A stretch of 15,090 nt of DNA from SIG607 sp045533195 (GTDB lineage Bacteria > Bacillota > Clostridia > Oscillospirales > Acutalibacteraceae). The stretch is taken from assembly GCA_045533195.1 (NCBI GenBank), contig JAZSHI010000006.1:1-15090 (forward strand). The letters run 5' to 3'. Position numbers and translations under genes: made by a program. How positions within the stretch are numbered: position 1 is the stretch's first letter; each line of letters opens with the position of its first letter. Shown in pieces: positions 1 through 8,858 of the stretch. The notes beneath the pieces were generated by a model. That model saw nothing but the letters and a program-made list of their open reading frames with translations. It was not told where the DNA came from and made no database searches.

Positions 1-58
1 TATGTTCGGTGAGCTTCTGGTTGACGAATACTTTTCTTGCGTTTACGGTGATTTTCAT
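1..58 (-). CDS. hpf: Ribosome hibernation promoting factor, N-terminal fragment (runs off left edge)
   Basis: Only the first 19 codons are present, reading MKITVNARKVFVNQKLTEH. This matches the first beta strand and start of helix 1 of the HPF/RaiA (YfiA) family, which binds the 30S subunit and stops translation in stationary phase; in Firmicutes the long form also dimerises 70S ribosomes. Two ATGs lie in frame, at 64 and 58. The one at 58 is chosen because AAAGGTGG sits 8 nt upstream, while the first ATG would leave only about 2 nt, and because the family normally begins M-K/R-I. The gene has its own promoter and lies downstream of the polC terminator, so it is a separate unit. With so little sequence the family call is good but not certain, and long versus short HPF cannot be told. 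Confidence 0.72.
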   Translation of the reverse strand, partial: MKITVNARKVFVNQKLTEH

Positions 59-129
59 ACTCATTGCCACCTTTATATTAAATTTGCAGCCTGACGGCAA
101 GGTGGTTTCTGCCGCCTTTCTACGGTCAT

Positions 130-158
130 ATTATACCATAGGCTGCCTGTTTTGTCTA
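130..158 (-). promoter_or_regulatory. Sigma-A type promoter of hpf
   Basis: Read on the minus strand, TAGACA (153-158) and a perfect TATAAT (130-135) are separated by exactly 17 nt. A TG one base before the -10 box makes it an extended -10 element. Transcription would start near 123, giving a leader of about 65 nt that contains a small CGGCA/TGCCG hairpin before the ribosome-binding site. Confidence 0.8.
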
Positions 159-200
159 TAGGTTTTGTTGAAATTGTCCACAATATTTATAATTCCTAAT

Positions 201-228
201 AAAAAAACACCCCGAAGGGTGTTTTTTT
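201..228 (-). terminator. Intrinsic terminator at the end of the pyrH-polC operon
   Basis: The minus strand reads CACCC-TTCG-GGGTG, a five-pair stem capped by a UUCG tetraloop closed by C-G, flanked by seven A and seven T residues. The A tract overlaps the polC stop codon (227-229), so the hairpin forms directly at the end of the coding region. The near-symmetric A/T flanks mean it could also stop transcription arriving from the plus strand. Confidence 0.9.
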
Positions 229-3200
229 AAAACATCGACATCTGATTTGTCTCGGGTAAATCCTTCATAACACCAAGGTCAACAAGAGACTGAACAATAG
301 CCTTTGAAACCCCTGATTCCATTTGGAAATCTTCAACAGAAATGAAATTACCCTTTTGAGCTGTTTCATAAACATCCCAAGCCGCCTTATCTCCCATACC
401 GGAAATTGAACCGAAGGGCAGACGCATACCCTCTTCTTCGGGAACGAATTTAACAGCGTGAGATTTGTTAAGGTCAATGGGAAGCACCTTTATTCCTCTG
501 CTCATCAGTTCATTGAAAATATACATATTATCGAGAACGTCAAGCTCTTTTTTACTTGCTTCCTTGCCCTTTTCTTTAATCTCTCTTATATAGCGCTTAA
601 CAGCAGAATGTCCCTGCATAATAATGGGAGCATCAACATCCTCGGGACGTGCCGTAAAGTAAGCGCAATAAAATTCAAGAGGCTTATATACCTTGTACCA
701 ACAAAGCCTTAATGCCGAAATAACGTAAGCGGCAGCGTGGGCTTTGGGGAACATATACTTAATCTTTTTACAGGAGCCGATATACCATTCGGGAACCTTA
801 ACCGCCCTCATATCATTTTCCATCTGCTCCCAGTCTTCCTTACTAACCTTTCCTTTAGCAACAAGACCTTTTCGAACCGTTTCGGTAATCTTAAAGGCTC
901 TGCCCTCGTCCATACCCTGATTTATAAGATAAACCATTATATTATCACGGGTACCGATAACGTTTGAAATGGTACAAATGCCTTGATCGATAAGGTCTTT
1001 AGCATTGCCAAGCCATACGTCTGTACCGTGGGAAAGGCCTGAAATCTGTAGTAGGTCTGCAAAGTTTTGAGGACGGCAGTCCATTAACATTCCTCTTACA
1101 AAGGCTGTACCAAATTCGGGAATACAAAATGTACCTGTCTGGGATTCAATATCTTCTGGAGTTACCCCTAAAGCCTCGGTGGAAACAAACAGGCTATAAA
1201 CGGCAGGATCTGACATTGAAATATCATTTACGCTTATTCCCGTATACTCTTCCAAGTATTTATATGTAGTAGGAACAACGTGACCAAGCTCGTCAAGCTT
1301 TAATATGGTATCGTGTATGGAATGGAAATCAAAGTGGGTGGTTAAAATATCGGACTTCGGATCGTCTGCAGGATGCTGAATGGGACAGAAATCATAAATG
1401 GTTTTGTCCCTTGGAACAACTATCATTCCTGCAGGGTGCTGACCTGTGGTAGCCTTGATTTTAGAGGCTTCTACAGCCCTTGCAAGACGTTCCATTTCTG
1501 CCTGACTTAAGGTTATGCCCTTTCTTTCGCAGTACGCCTTAACGTAACCGAAGGCTGTTTTTTCGGCAATGGTAGAAATAGTACCCGCCTTAAAAACGTT
1601 CTCCTTACCGAAAAGGGTTTCGGTATATTTTTGCACTTCACTCTGATATTCATCCGAGAAGTTAAGGTCAATATCAGGCACCTTATCACCCTTAAAACCG
1701 AGGAAGGTTTCAAAGGGAATATCGTGACCGTCACGCTTGAGGGGAGTATTACAATGAGGACAGTTCTTTTCGGGAAGGTCAAAGCCTGAGCCGACTTCGG
1801 CGCTGCTGAAAAACTGACTCCAACTGCATTTTGGACAGTAATAGTGGGGAGCAAGGGGGTTAACCTCGGAAATACCTGCCATAGTAGCAACAAAGGAGGA
1901 GCCTACAGAACCTCGGGAACCTACAAGATATCCGTGTTGTTCGCTATAGGAAACAAGCTTCTGAGCAGAAATATACATTATGGAGAAGCCGTTATTGATA
2001 ATACTGTTAAGCTCTTTGTTAAGACGCTTTTCAACTATATCGGGCACCTTTCCCTCAAAGCCGTACATTGAATTTGCTCTTTCCCAACAAATTCGTCTGA
2101 GTTCATCATCGCTTCCTTCAATAACGGGAGGATAATTACCCTTCGGTACGGGGATAACCTCGTCACTTACCATATCAGCGATTTTTTGGGGATTATCAAT
2201 TACAAATTCTCTTGCTCTTTCCCCAAAGTAACTAAAGTCTTCCATCATTTCAGCGGTGGTCTTAAGATAAAGGGGAGCCTGAAGGTCGAAATCCTCATAG
2301 CCTTGAGCCGCCATAAGAATTTTTCTTAAAATAACGTCCTCTTTTTTACAGAAGTGAACATCGCCTGTGGCAACAACGGGAAGTCCGAGCCTATCGCCGA
2401 TTTCCACTACCTTACGGTTAAAGTCCTTAATAACCTCTTCACTTGTTACCTTTTTATAGATATTGGGGATTCTCTCCCCTGTTTTCTTATTTACCTTCTC
2501 TTCTTCATTTGCCTTTCTCAGCATAAATTCATTGTTGCCGATAGGCTGAATTTCAAGATAATCATAGAATTTTGCGATTTCAATTAATTCTTCATCGCTT
2601 TTGCCGTGAACAACGGCATCATAAAGCTCACCCGCTTCACAGGCACTGCCTATAATAAGACCTTCTCTCAGCTTTTCAAGCTCGCTTCTTCGGGTTACGG
2701 GACGCTTATAAAAATCCTCTACGTGCGCCTTTGATACAAGCTTATAAAGGTTTTTAAGTCCCACTAAATCCTTAACAAGAATAATCTGATGGTAGGTTTT
2801 TAATTTTGTTATATCGGTTTCACCCTTGGTGTCGTCGGCAAAATAGGCTTCAACACCGTATATCGCCTTAAATTCGCCACCGTCCTTTTTAATTGAAGAT
2901 ACCGCCTCGGCAATGGCAGGATAGGACTGAACAACACCGTGGTCAGTAATGGCTATTGCCTTGTGTCCCCATTTATAAGCGCGTTTTATAAGGGTTCCTG
3001 CAGGAGAAATAGCATCCTTTGCCGACATATTGGTGTGACAATGAAGCTCTACACGTTTATCCTCGTAATCGTCGGTTTCTTCCTTCATTTTAGCGGTAGC
3101 CATAACCTTAGGCTCAAGTATATAGTTGCCTGTAAAATCATCAAGACTGTAGCTTCCGTTAAAGATAATAATATTGCCGTCCTTAACAGGCTTAATAAGA

Positions 3201-4036
3201 GCCATATCCTCTTCGGTCATAAACATTTTACAGTAAATGGAATTGGTTTTATCGCTAAGGCAGAAGGTTACAATGGTTCTGGGGCCTCGTTTTGTATTTA
3301 TATCCTTTGTCTCAAAGCCGAAAACCTCACCCCAACCTGCAACTGCCTTTTTGCCTTCGGATGGGGGGATTATATCAATAAGACGGACAAAGCTTTTATC
3401 AAGATGCTTTCCGTAGAAAAGCTCAACATCATATAAAAATTCGGGCAACCCTTCGCTTGAAACGGGAATAGGCTCAGCCTTATGCACTTCTCTTATAATG
3501 GGCTCATCATCTTCACTTGGCGCTTCTGGAAGAGGGATATCATCCTCATAAGGAATCATTTCAACCTTTTCGGTTTGTCCCGAAAAGGTTACCGATATAT
3601 TTTTATTAAACATTTGGTAAACCTTTTTAGAAAACAGTTTTTCAAAGCCCATACCCACTATGGTATCAAGTCCGCCGAAGGCAAGTTTAATATCAAGTGT
3701 ATCCTCTTTAAGCTCATAAACAGCAGAGTTAAAATAGCCGTTTAAAATAGCATATTCCTGTCTTAGCTGCTCACAAATATCAATACAGGCTTCCCTGCAA
3801 AAGCAGGTATCTGAAAAATTAAGGGTAAGGGAAAAAGAGGATGTCTTAAGTGCGTTTTTCAGCGTTGCACAAAGCTCGTCCTTTTTTTCTTTTCTTATGT
3901 ATTTATCGCTAAATAGTTCTATAAAAAGACTGCGTTTTTCCATATCCAGTTCGCATTTTGTCATATCGCAGTCGCCGAACACAGCGGTTCTTCTTCCTAA
4001 AAATCCACCGAAAACGGCGGAAAATTTCGTTGCCAT
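227..4036 (-). CDS. polC: DNA polymerase III alpha subunit, PolC type, without the usual exonuclease insert
   Basis: This is the catalytic subunit of the replicative polymerase of low-GC Gram-positives. N-terminal domains (about 1-200) are followed by an OB fold (about 230-310) and a PHP domain with HCH at 332-334, TDH at 364-366, E396, H416, C466 and D559/H561. A four-cysteine zinc module sits at 734/737 and 759/762. The palm has PDIDLNFS with D788 and D790, and LKLDELGH with D915, as the three catalytic aspartates. The last residues, NQMSMF, resemble the sliding-clamp binding motif. At 1269 aa it is about 170 residues shorter than B. subtilis PolC: the DnaQ-like proofreading domain normally inserted inside PHP, with its DVETTG motif, is missing between about 402 and 414. 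The start has AAGGTGA just upstream and lies 11 nt after ispG. It is the last gene of the operon. Confidence 0.97.
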   Translation of the reverse strand: MATKFSAVFGGFLGRRTAVFGDCDMTKCELDMEKRSLFIELFSDKYIRKEKKDELCATLKNALKTSSFSLTLNFSDTCFCREACIDICEQLRQEYAILNGYFNSAVYELKEDTLDIKLAFGGLDTIVGMGFEKLFSKKVYQMFNKNISVTFSGQTEKVEMIPYEDDIPLPEAPSEDDEPIIREVHKAEPIPVSSEGLPEFLYDVELFYGKHLDKSFVRLIDIIPPSEGKKAVAGWGEVFGFETKDINTKRGPRTIVTFCLSDKTNSIYCKMFMTEEDMALIKPVKDGNIIIFNGSYSLDDFTGNYILEPKVMATAKMKEETDDYEDKRVELHCHTNMSAKDAISPAGTLIKRAYKWGHKAIAITDHGVVQSYPAIAEAVSSIKKDGGEFKAIYGVEAYFADDTKGETDITKLKTYHQIILVKDLVGLKNLYKLVSKAHVEDFYKRPVTRRSELEKLREGLIIGSACEAGELYDAVVHGKSDEELIEIAKFYDYLEIQPIGNNEFMLRKANEEEKVNKKTGERIPNIYKKVTSEEVIKDFNRKVVEIGDRLGLPVVATGDVHFCKKEDVILRKILMAAQGYEDFDLQAPLYLKTTAEMMEDFSYFGERAREFVIDNPQKIADMVSDEVIPVPKGNYPPVIEGSDDELRRICWERANSMYGFEGKVPDIVEKRLNKELNSIINNGFSIMYISAQKLVSYSEQHGYLVGSRGSVGSSFVATMAGISEVNPLAPHYYCPKCSWSQFFSSAEVGSGFDLPEKNCPHCNTPLKRDGHDIPFETFLGFKGDKVPDIDLNFSDEYQSEVQKYTETLFGKENVFKAGTISTIAEKTAFGYVKAYCERKGITLSQAEMERLARAVEASKIKATTGQHPAGMIVVPRDKTIYDFCPIQHPADDPKSDILTTHFDFHSIHDTILKLDELGHVVPTTYKYLEEYTGISVNDISMSDPAVYSLFVSTEALGVTPEDIESQTGTFCIPEFGTAFVRGMLMDCRPQNFADLLQISGLSHGTDVWLGNAKDLIDQGICTISNVIGTRDNIMVYLINQGMDEGRAFKITETVRKGLVAKGKVSKEDWEQMENDMRAVKVPEWYIGSCKKIKYMFPKAHAAAYVISALRLCWYKVYKPLEFYCAYFTARPEDVDAPIIMQGHSAVKRYIREIKEKGKEASKKELDVLDNMYIFNELMSRGIKVLPIDLNKSHAVKFVPEEEGMRLPFGSISGMGDKAAWDVYETAQKGNFISVEDFQMESGVSKAIVQSLVDLGVMKDLPETNQMSMF

Positions 4037-4047
4037 CTACTCACCTT

Positions 4048-5103
4048 TTAATATTTTTCTATTTCTTTACTCAGTTCATCTATTAATCTTTCTTCAGGGA
4101 TTTTATCGCTGATAACCTTTCCCTTTTTAAATATAACACCGCATTTTTCACCACAGGCAATACCAAGGTCTGCTTCCCTTGCTTCACCGGGGCCGTTAAC
4201 AACACAGCCCATTATAGCTACGGTTATATTCTTCTTTACGTTTTTAAAGCGTTCTTCCGCCTCGTTTGCAAGACCGATTAAATTAACCCTTGTTCGCCCA
4301 CAGGTAGGACAGGAAACAAAGTGAATACCGTCGTTTCTTAGTCCTATAGCCTTTAATAAATCAATTCCTGCATATACTTCCCTTTCAGGCTCATCTGTTA
4401 AGGATACACGTATAGTAGAGCCTATACCGCTAAGAAGCAGTCCGCCGATTCCTGCAGCGCTTCTAATAACACCCATATGGCTTGTTCCTGCTTCGGTAAC
4501 CCCTAAATGCAAGGGATAGGGGCATTTAAGGGCGGCAAGGGTGTAAGCATCAAACATAGTTTTTGTGTTTGATGATTTAAGGGATAAAACTATATCGTTA
4601 AAATCGTATTTTGTAAGAAGCGATATATGATAAAGTCCGCTTTCAACTAAAGCCTGAGGTGTTGGAGCGCCGAAACGAGCCAAAATATCCTTTTCCAAGG
4701 AGCCTGAATTTACACCAATTCGAATTGGAACCCCTGCCCTTTTACAAGCATTTGCCACCTGCTTTACTCGGCTTTCGTCTCCGATATTTCCGGGGTTAAT
4801 GCGTATCTTATCAATACCTGCCGCTACGCTTTCAAGGGCAAGTTTATAGTCAAAATGAATATCGGCTACAAGGGGTATATCCACCTCGTTTTTTATGGCA
4901 GAAATTAAAGACACCGCCGCCATATCGGGAATGGCAACCCTTATAATGTCACACCCTGCCCCTTTAAGCCGCTTTGCCTGCTCTACATTTCCTTTTATAT
5001 CGGTGGAAGGAACGCTGAGCATAGACTGAACGGTAACGGGTGCGCCACCGCCTATATAAATATCCTTTACCTTAACCTTTACGGTTTTATCGTTAGTGAA
5101 CAT
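4048..5103 (-). CDS. ispG: 4-hydroxy-3-methylbut-2-enyl diphosphate synthase (GcpE/IspG)
   Basis: IspG catalyses the penultimate step of the MEP isoprenoid pathway, reductively opening the cyclic diphosphate MEcPP to HMBPP with a [4Fe-4S] cluster. The 351-residue protein is the normal bacterial two-domain length: a TIM barrel with VQSMLSVPSTD near 25-35 and RINPGNIG at 101-108, then a cluster domain. Cluster ligands are visible as Cys265 and Cys268 in CPTCGRTRVNL and Cys300 in MGCVVNGPGEA, with Glu307 as the fourth. The ATG is 4 nt after the rseP stop, and its ribosome-binding site GGGGTGA overlaps that stop, so the two genes are probably translationally coupled. It shares a transcript with dxr, an earlier step in the same pathway, and with uppS, which uses the products. 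Confidence 0.97.
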   Translation of the reverse strand: MFTNDKTVKVKVKDIYIGGGAPVTVQSMLSVPSTDIKGNVEQAKRLKGAGCDIIRVAIPDMAAVSLISAIKNEVDIPLVADIHFDYKLALESVAAGIDKIRINPGNIGDESRVKQVANACKRAGVPIRIGVNSGSLEKDILARFGAPTPQALVESGLYHISLLTKYDFNDIVLSLKSSNTKTMFDAYTLAALKCPYPLHLGVTEAGTSHMGVIRSAAGIGGLLLSGIGSTIRVSLTDEPEREVYAGIDLLKAIGLRNDGIHFVSCPTCGRTRVNLIGLANEAEERFKNVKKNITVAIMGCVVNGPGEAREADLGIACGEKCGVIFKKGKVISDKIPEERLIDELSKEIEKY

Positions 5104-5107
5104 TTTT

Positions 5108-6181
5108 TCACCCCGCTATTAAACTCCAAATATCCTTAAATGTCACAAGAGCCATTAATAAAAGCAATAGTATAAGACCTATAGCGTGAATAACACCCTC
5201 GTATTTTTTGGCAACCTTTCTTCCCGTTATCATTTCAAGAAGTATAAATAACAGTCTTCCGCCGTCTAATGCAGGAACGGGAAGCAGGTTAAATATACCC
5301 AGATTTACCGTTATAAGCGCCATAATGGGAAGTATATTCATAAGTCCCATTTTAGCCGCCTGACCTATGGTAGAGGTAACTCCCACAGGGCCCGATACTG
5401 CGCTTATGCCGAATTTTCCGCTAATTAAATCTATCAGCGAAAACCATACCGTTCTGCAGTATGAAAAGGTGGTTTTAAAGGTGGCGGAAATTACATTCAA
5501 AAAGGTTTTTTCTTCACCAATAAAGCTAAAGTCAAGGACAATATAGCTGATATCGTTTTCGGTTTCAGAGTCAAATTCAACCTTTAACGGCACCTTTTTT
5601 CCGTCACGAACAACCGTCATATCAAGGGTTGTTTTGCCATTTTCATCGGGATTTACAGCAGTAAAGGCATACATAATATCATTAGTGGTAAACATTCTTC
5701 TGCCGTTTATCTCAATAATTTCATCCTGAACCTTTAATCCCGAATTAACACTAACTGCATTTTCTCTGAAGCTGTGGACTTTAGTTGTACCTACAAGAGT
5801 TGAAGAACAAACTATAATTGCTACAATTATAAGACCTAAAATAAGATTAAAAACAGCCCCTGCCGCAACTATAAAAAAGCGTTTATAAGCTTTAGCATTA
5901 CAAAAAGCTCTTGCATCATTACTTTCCTCATCCTCCCCTCCCATAGCGCAATAACCGCCGAAGGGAACAAGGTTAAAGCGGTAAAGGGTTTCTTTACCCT
6001 GAATTTTAAAGAGCTTAGGCCCAAAGCCTACGGCAAATTCGTTAACCTTTACTTTAAAAAGCTTTGCAACAATAAAATGTCCAAATTCGTGAATTACGAT
6101 AAGCACTAAAAATATAAGTATTGCTACTAAATAGGGCCATACGCTATTCCAAAATGAAACTAATGCAGAAATCAAAATCAT
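5108..6181 (-). CDS. rseP: RseP/RasP-type site-2 zinc metalloprotease
   Basis: This intramembrane protease cuts anti-sigma factors and signal-peptide remnants within the membrane (RasP in Bacillus, where it acts in sigma-W activation and cell-division protein turnover). The HEFGH zinc motif lies in the first membrane segment and the third ligand region NLLPVPALDGGR lies near residues 298-309. A PDZ domain occupies roughly 135-205 between membrane segments, and SGPVGV near 264 is a family hallmark. Three further hydrophobic segments sit at about 105-127, 280-303 and 333-350. An in-frame TTG at 6184 is possible, but the ATG at 6181 is preferred because AAGG lies 5 nt upstream and would be too close to the TTG. 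It follows dxr by 7 nt. Confidence 0.95.
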   Translation of the reverse strand: MILISALVSFWNSVWPYLVAILIFLVLIVIHEFGHFIVAKLFKVKVNEFAVGFGPKLFKIQGKETLYRFNLVPFGGYCAMGGEDEESNDARAFCNAKAYKRFFIVAAGAVFNLILGLIIVAIIVCSSTLVGTTKVHSFRENAVSVNSGLKVQDEIIEINGRRMFTTNDIMYAFTAVNPDENGKTTLDMTVVRDGKKVPLKVEFDSETENDISYIVLDFSFIGEEKTFLNVISATFKTTFSYCRTVWFSLIDLISGKFGISAVSGPVGVTSTIGQAAKMGLMNILPIMALITVNLGIFNLLPVPALDGGRLLFILLEMITGRKVAKKYEGVIHAIGLILLLLLMALVTFKDIWSLIAG

Positions 6182-6188
6182 CAAATCC

Positions 6189-7325
6189 TTAAATAGCTGC
6201 TAAAACGAACTCTCTGGCTAACCTATCAGCCTCGAATACATCGTCTAACGTAAAATCTTTTTTCATTTTTTGAGCATTGGTTGCCGCTTCCACAAGCTCG
6301 GCAATATCCAAAAACTTAATTTTTCCCTTTAGGAAAAGCTCAACCGCCATTTCATTTGCACCGTTTGCCGCTGTTGGCTTAAGTCCGCCCTCTTTAATCG
6401 CATTTATGCAAATGGGCAGACAGCGGAAGGTATCGGTATCGGGAGCAAAGAAGGTGAGTTTTGATAACTTTACTAAATCAAGCCTTTCATTAAGGGGCGC
6501 TCTGTAGGGGTAGGTTAAAGCATACTGAATGGGAAGCTTCATATCGGGCACACCCATTTGTACCAGCATACCGCCGTCAATAAGCTCAATTCCCGAATGA
6601 ATTATGCTTTCCCTTTGTATAACCACGTCTATTTTTTCTGCCTCAATATCAAAAAGATGCACAGCCTCAATCACCTCAAGCCCTTTATTCATAAGGGTTG
6701 CAGAGTCAATTGTTATTTTGGCTCCCATATTCCAGTTGGGGTGCTTTAGGGCATCCTTTGCCGTAACGTTTTTAAGCTCATCCCTTGTTTTAGAAAAGAA
6801 TGGGCCGCCCGAAGCGGTCAGCAAGAGCCTTTCTATCATACCCTCAGGCACACCCTGAAGTGACTGAAAAATAGCAGAATGTTCGCTGTCAACGGGAAGC
6901 ATTTTAACCCCTGTTTCCCGTAAAGCCTCTTTTACAAGCTGTCCGCCCGTAACCAAGGACTCCTTATTTGCAAGGGCAAGGGTTTTCTTTTCCTTAATGG
7001 CGGTCATAGTGGGGCGAAGTCCTGCAATTCCCACAATGGCATTCAGTACGGTATCACCCTGAAAGGCAGCCGCTTCTAAAACACCTTCGTCACCGCTTAA
7101 TACCTTGGTAGAGGTATCCTTAACCCTTATTTTAAGCTCCTTTGCAGCGTTTTCGTCACTCATTACAGCAATTTTAGGCTTAAACTCTCTTATCTGCTCT
7201 TCCATCAAAGAGACGTTTTTGCCTGCCGCCAAAGCAGTAACCTGAATATTTTGCTTACGGGCAACCTCTAAAGCCTGTGTGCCTATAGAACCCGTTGAAC
7301 CGAGAAGTATCAGTTTTTCGGTCAT
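6189..7325 (-). CDS. dxr: 1-deoxy-D-xylulose 5-phosphate reductoisomerase
   Basis: Dxr performs the first committed step of the MEP pathway, rearranging and reducing DXP to MEP with NADPH and a divalent metal; it is the fosmidomycin target. The N-terminal Rossmann motif GSTGSIG is at 9-15 and ANKESLV at 119-125. Metal ligands are D146 and E148 in DSEHSA and E217 in LMNKGLEVIEA. The linker HPNWNMG is near 195-201 and the C-terminal helical domain contains NGANEMAV near 321-328. The length of 378 aa is typical. Its ATG overlaps the cdsA stop by one base (TGATG), with GGAGGT 8 nt upstream inside cdsA, which indicates translational coupling. Confidence 0.97.
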   Translation of the reverse strand: MTEKLILLGSTGSIGTQALEVARKQNIQVTALAAGKNVSLMEEQIREFKPKIAVMSDENAAKELKIRVKDTSTKVLSGDEGVLEAAAFQGDTVLNAIVGIAGLRPTMTAIKEKKTLALANKESLVTGGQLVKEALRETGVKMLPVDSEHSAIFQSLQGVPEGMIERLLLTASGGPFFSKTRDELKNVTAKDALKHPNWNMGAKITIDSATLMNKGLEVIEAVHLFDIEAEKIDVVIQRESIIHSGIELIDGGMLVQMGVPDMKLPIQYALTYPYRAPLNERLDLVKLSKLTFFAPDTDTFRCLPICINAIKEGGLKPTAANGANEMAVELFLKGKIKFLDIAELVEAATNAQKMKKDFTLDDVFEADRLAREFVLAAI

Positions 7326-8137
7326 CAGAAGAGACCTCCGTTAACAAAAAGACTTAAAACGGGCGCTATTAACAGTATGCTGTCAAATCGGTCAAGTATT
7401 CCACCGTGTCCGGGAATAAGCCTTCCGTAGTCCTTTAAATTCACACTTCTTTTAATAACCGAAGCAAAAAGGTCGCCGAACATACCCACAATACAAAACG
7501 GTACTGTAGCAAGGCAGAGCGTAAGCATTACATCGGTTTTTTTGAATAAAAAGCAGAGAATAACCGAGCAGATTATACTCCACACTACGCCGCCGACAGC
7601 ACCCTCAATAGTTTTCTTAGGGCTGATATTAGGGCATAATTTATGCTTTCCTATAAGCACTCCCGTAAAGTATGCACCCGTATCGCAAACAGAGGAAAAA
7701 TTAATTAAAAGCAGTAAATAAAGCAGTCCGTTTTCTCTGCTGTAGAGGGCGGCAATGGTTGAAAATGCATAGGAAATAATTATGGGAAAGGAAAGAGCCG
7801 CCGCTATAGAGCTTAGTCCGAACTCTTTATTATAGCGAAGGGCAACTCCCACAATGAAAACCGCATATAAAACGGTAAAAAATACGGGGTTAAGTCCACT
7901 CCAAAGCTTTTCGGTATAAGAAAGGAGAGCGAATACGTTTACAAAGGAGAAAACAGCGCCGCCTATACTTGCCGTCTTCTTTTTTATTATTCCTGTGTTA
8001 TTTAAAATCTCATACACACCTATAGCGGTTATAAGTGCAATAAAGGCGGCAAGAGCAATGGGGAAAAAGCTTCCCAAAACGAACATTCCTCCAACCACTA
8101 ATATTAAAGCTGCTCCTGAAATAATACGTGTTAGCAT
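7325..8137 (-). CDS. cdsA: Phosphatidate cytidylyltransferase (CDP-diacylglycerol synthase)
   Basis: CdsA makes CDP-diacylglycerol from phosphatidic acid and CTP, the branch point for bacterial phospholipids. The protein is 270 aa and strongly hydrophobic, with about eight membrane segments. The CDS signature is clear near the C-terminus: SVIKRSVNLKDYG (226-238) followed by IPGHGGILDRFDS (241-253). Upstream, CDTGAYFTG (151-159) and SPKKTIEG (172-179) are also family-typical. The ribosome-binding site GGAGGA is built from the last glycine codons of uppS, and the gap is only 2 nt. Confidence 0.96.
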   Translation of the reverse strand: MLTRIISGAALILVVGGMFVLGSFFPIALAAFIALITAIGVYEILNNTGIIKKKTASIGGAVFSFVNVFALLSYTEKLWSGLNPVFFTVLYAVFIVGVALRYNKEFGLSSIAAALSFPIIISYAFSTIAALYSRENGLLYLLLLINFSSVCDTGAYFTGVLIGKHKLCPNISPKKTIEGAVGGVVWSIICSVILCFLFKKTDVMLTLCLATVPFCIVGMFGDLFASVIKRSVNLKDYGRLIPGHGGILDRFDSILLIAPVLSLFVNGGLF

Positions 8138-8139
8138 AA

Positions 8140-8856
8140 TTATACTCCTCCGAAACGGCGATTGCGAAGGTTATATTCATCAATCGCTTTTTCTAAATCA
8201 CCTGTTTTAAAATCGGGCCACAAAACGTTATCAAAATAAAATTCGCTGTAGGCAGACTGCCAAGTAAGGAAATTTGAAAGCCTATATTCCCCGCTTGGTC
8301 TGATAATCAGGTCGGGTTCGGGAAAATCGGCTGTATAAAGATAGGAAGAAATAAGCTCTTCGGTAATATCCTCAGCCTTTACACCGTCTTTAATTATACC
8401 TTTAACGGCATTTTTAATTTCGTCTCTGCCGCCATAGTTAAGGGCAAGACAGGCGGTCATACCGGCGGCCTTACTGCTTTCGGCTTCGCTCTTTTCCATC
8501 AAAGCTACTATATCGCTTGGAAGAAGTGACCTATCCCCAATAAACCTAAGCTTTATATTTTCGCCTTTAAAGTTGGTGGAGTCCTTAAGATAATCACGCA
8601 AAAGGTTCATAATGCCGTCAATTTCTTCTTTAGGTCTTTTCCAATTTTCTGTTGAAAAGGCATATACCGTCAGGTATTTTACACCGATTTTATTGCAGTA
8701 TCTTGCAATTTCTTTAAACTTTCTGGCGCCTTCGATATGGCCAAAGGAACGGGGCATTCCTTTTTTCTTTGCCCATCTTCCGTTTCCGTCCATTATAATG
8801 GCAATATGCCCCGGAATATTCCGGGGCGTATCATTAATCTTTTTCTTAAAAAACAT
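8140..8856 (-). CDS. uppS: Undecaprenyl diphosphate synthase (cis-prenyltransferase)
   Basis: UppS adds isopentenyl units in cis to farnesyl diphosphate, giving the C55 lipid carrier for peptidoglycan and other wall polymers. The 238-residue protein carries IMDGNGRWA with catalytic D23, YAFSTENWKRP (65-75), and DLIIRPSGEYRLSNF (182-196) followed by YSEFYF. The usual threonine or glycine of R-T/G-x-GE is a proline here (RPSGE), a conservative-looking oddity. The ATG is 2 nt after the frr stop, and only a weak GAGA lies upstream, so translation likely depends on ribosomes finishing frr. A GC-rich perfect palindrome sits in codons 10-17. Confidence 0.96.
   Translation of the reverse strand: MFFKKKINDTPRNIPGHIAIIMDGNGRWAKKKGMPRSFGHIEGARKFKEIARYCNKIGVKYLTVYAFSTENWKRPKEEIDGIMNLLRDYLKDSTNFKGENIKLRFIGDRSLLPSDIVALMEKSEAESSKAAGMTACLALNYGGRDEIKNAVKGIIKDGVKAEDITEELISSYLYTADFPEPDLIIRPSGEYRLSNFLTWQSAYSEFYFDNVLWPDFKTGDLEKAIDEYNLRNRRFGGV
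8808..8827. repeat. Perfect 20-nt GC-rich palindrome inside the start of uppS
   Basis: GCCCCGGAATATTCCGGGGC is self-complementary over its whole length. In the mRNA it can form a seven-pair all-GC stem with an AUAU-containing loop, about 30 nt after the uppS start codon. The surrounding gene is AT-rich. It encodes part of the conserved NIPGH segment, so some of it is forced by protein sequence, but the choice of codons completes the symmetry. Confidence 0.85.
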
Positions 8857-8858
8857 AA

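Noticed and set aside
201..228. The terminator hairpin as a repeat element
   Set aside because: A single UUCG-capped stem with a T-run at a stop codon is fully explained as an intrinsic terminator.
2939..3436. A 165-codon plus-strand frame opposite polC
   Set aside because: It lies fully antisense to the PHP/OB region of polC, has no ribosome-binding site and no recognisable domain; it is a shadow of the real gene, as are the other plus-strand frames across 458-10,127.
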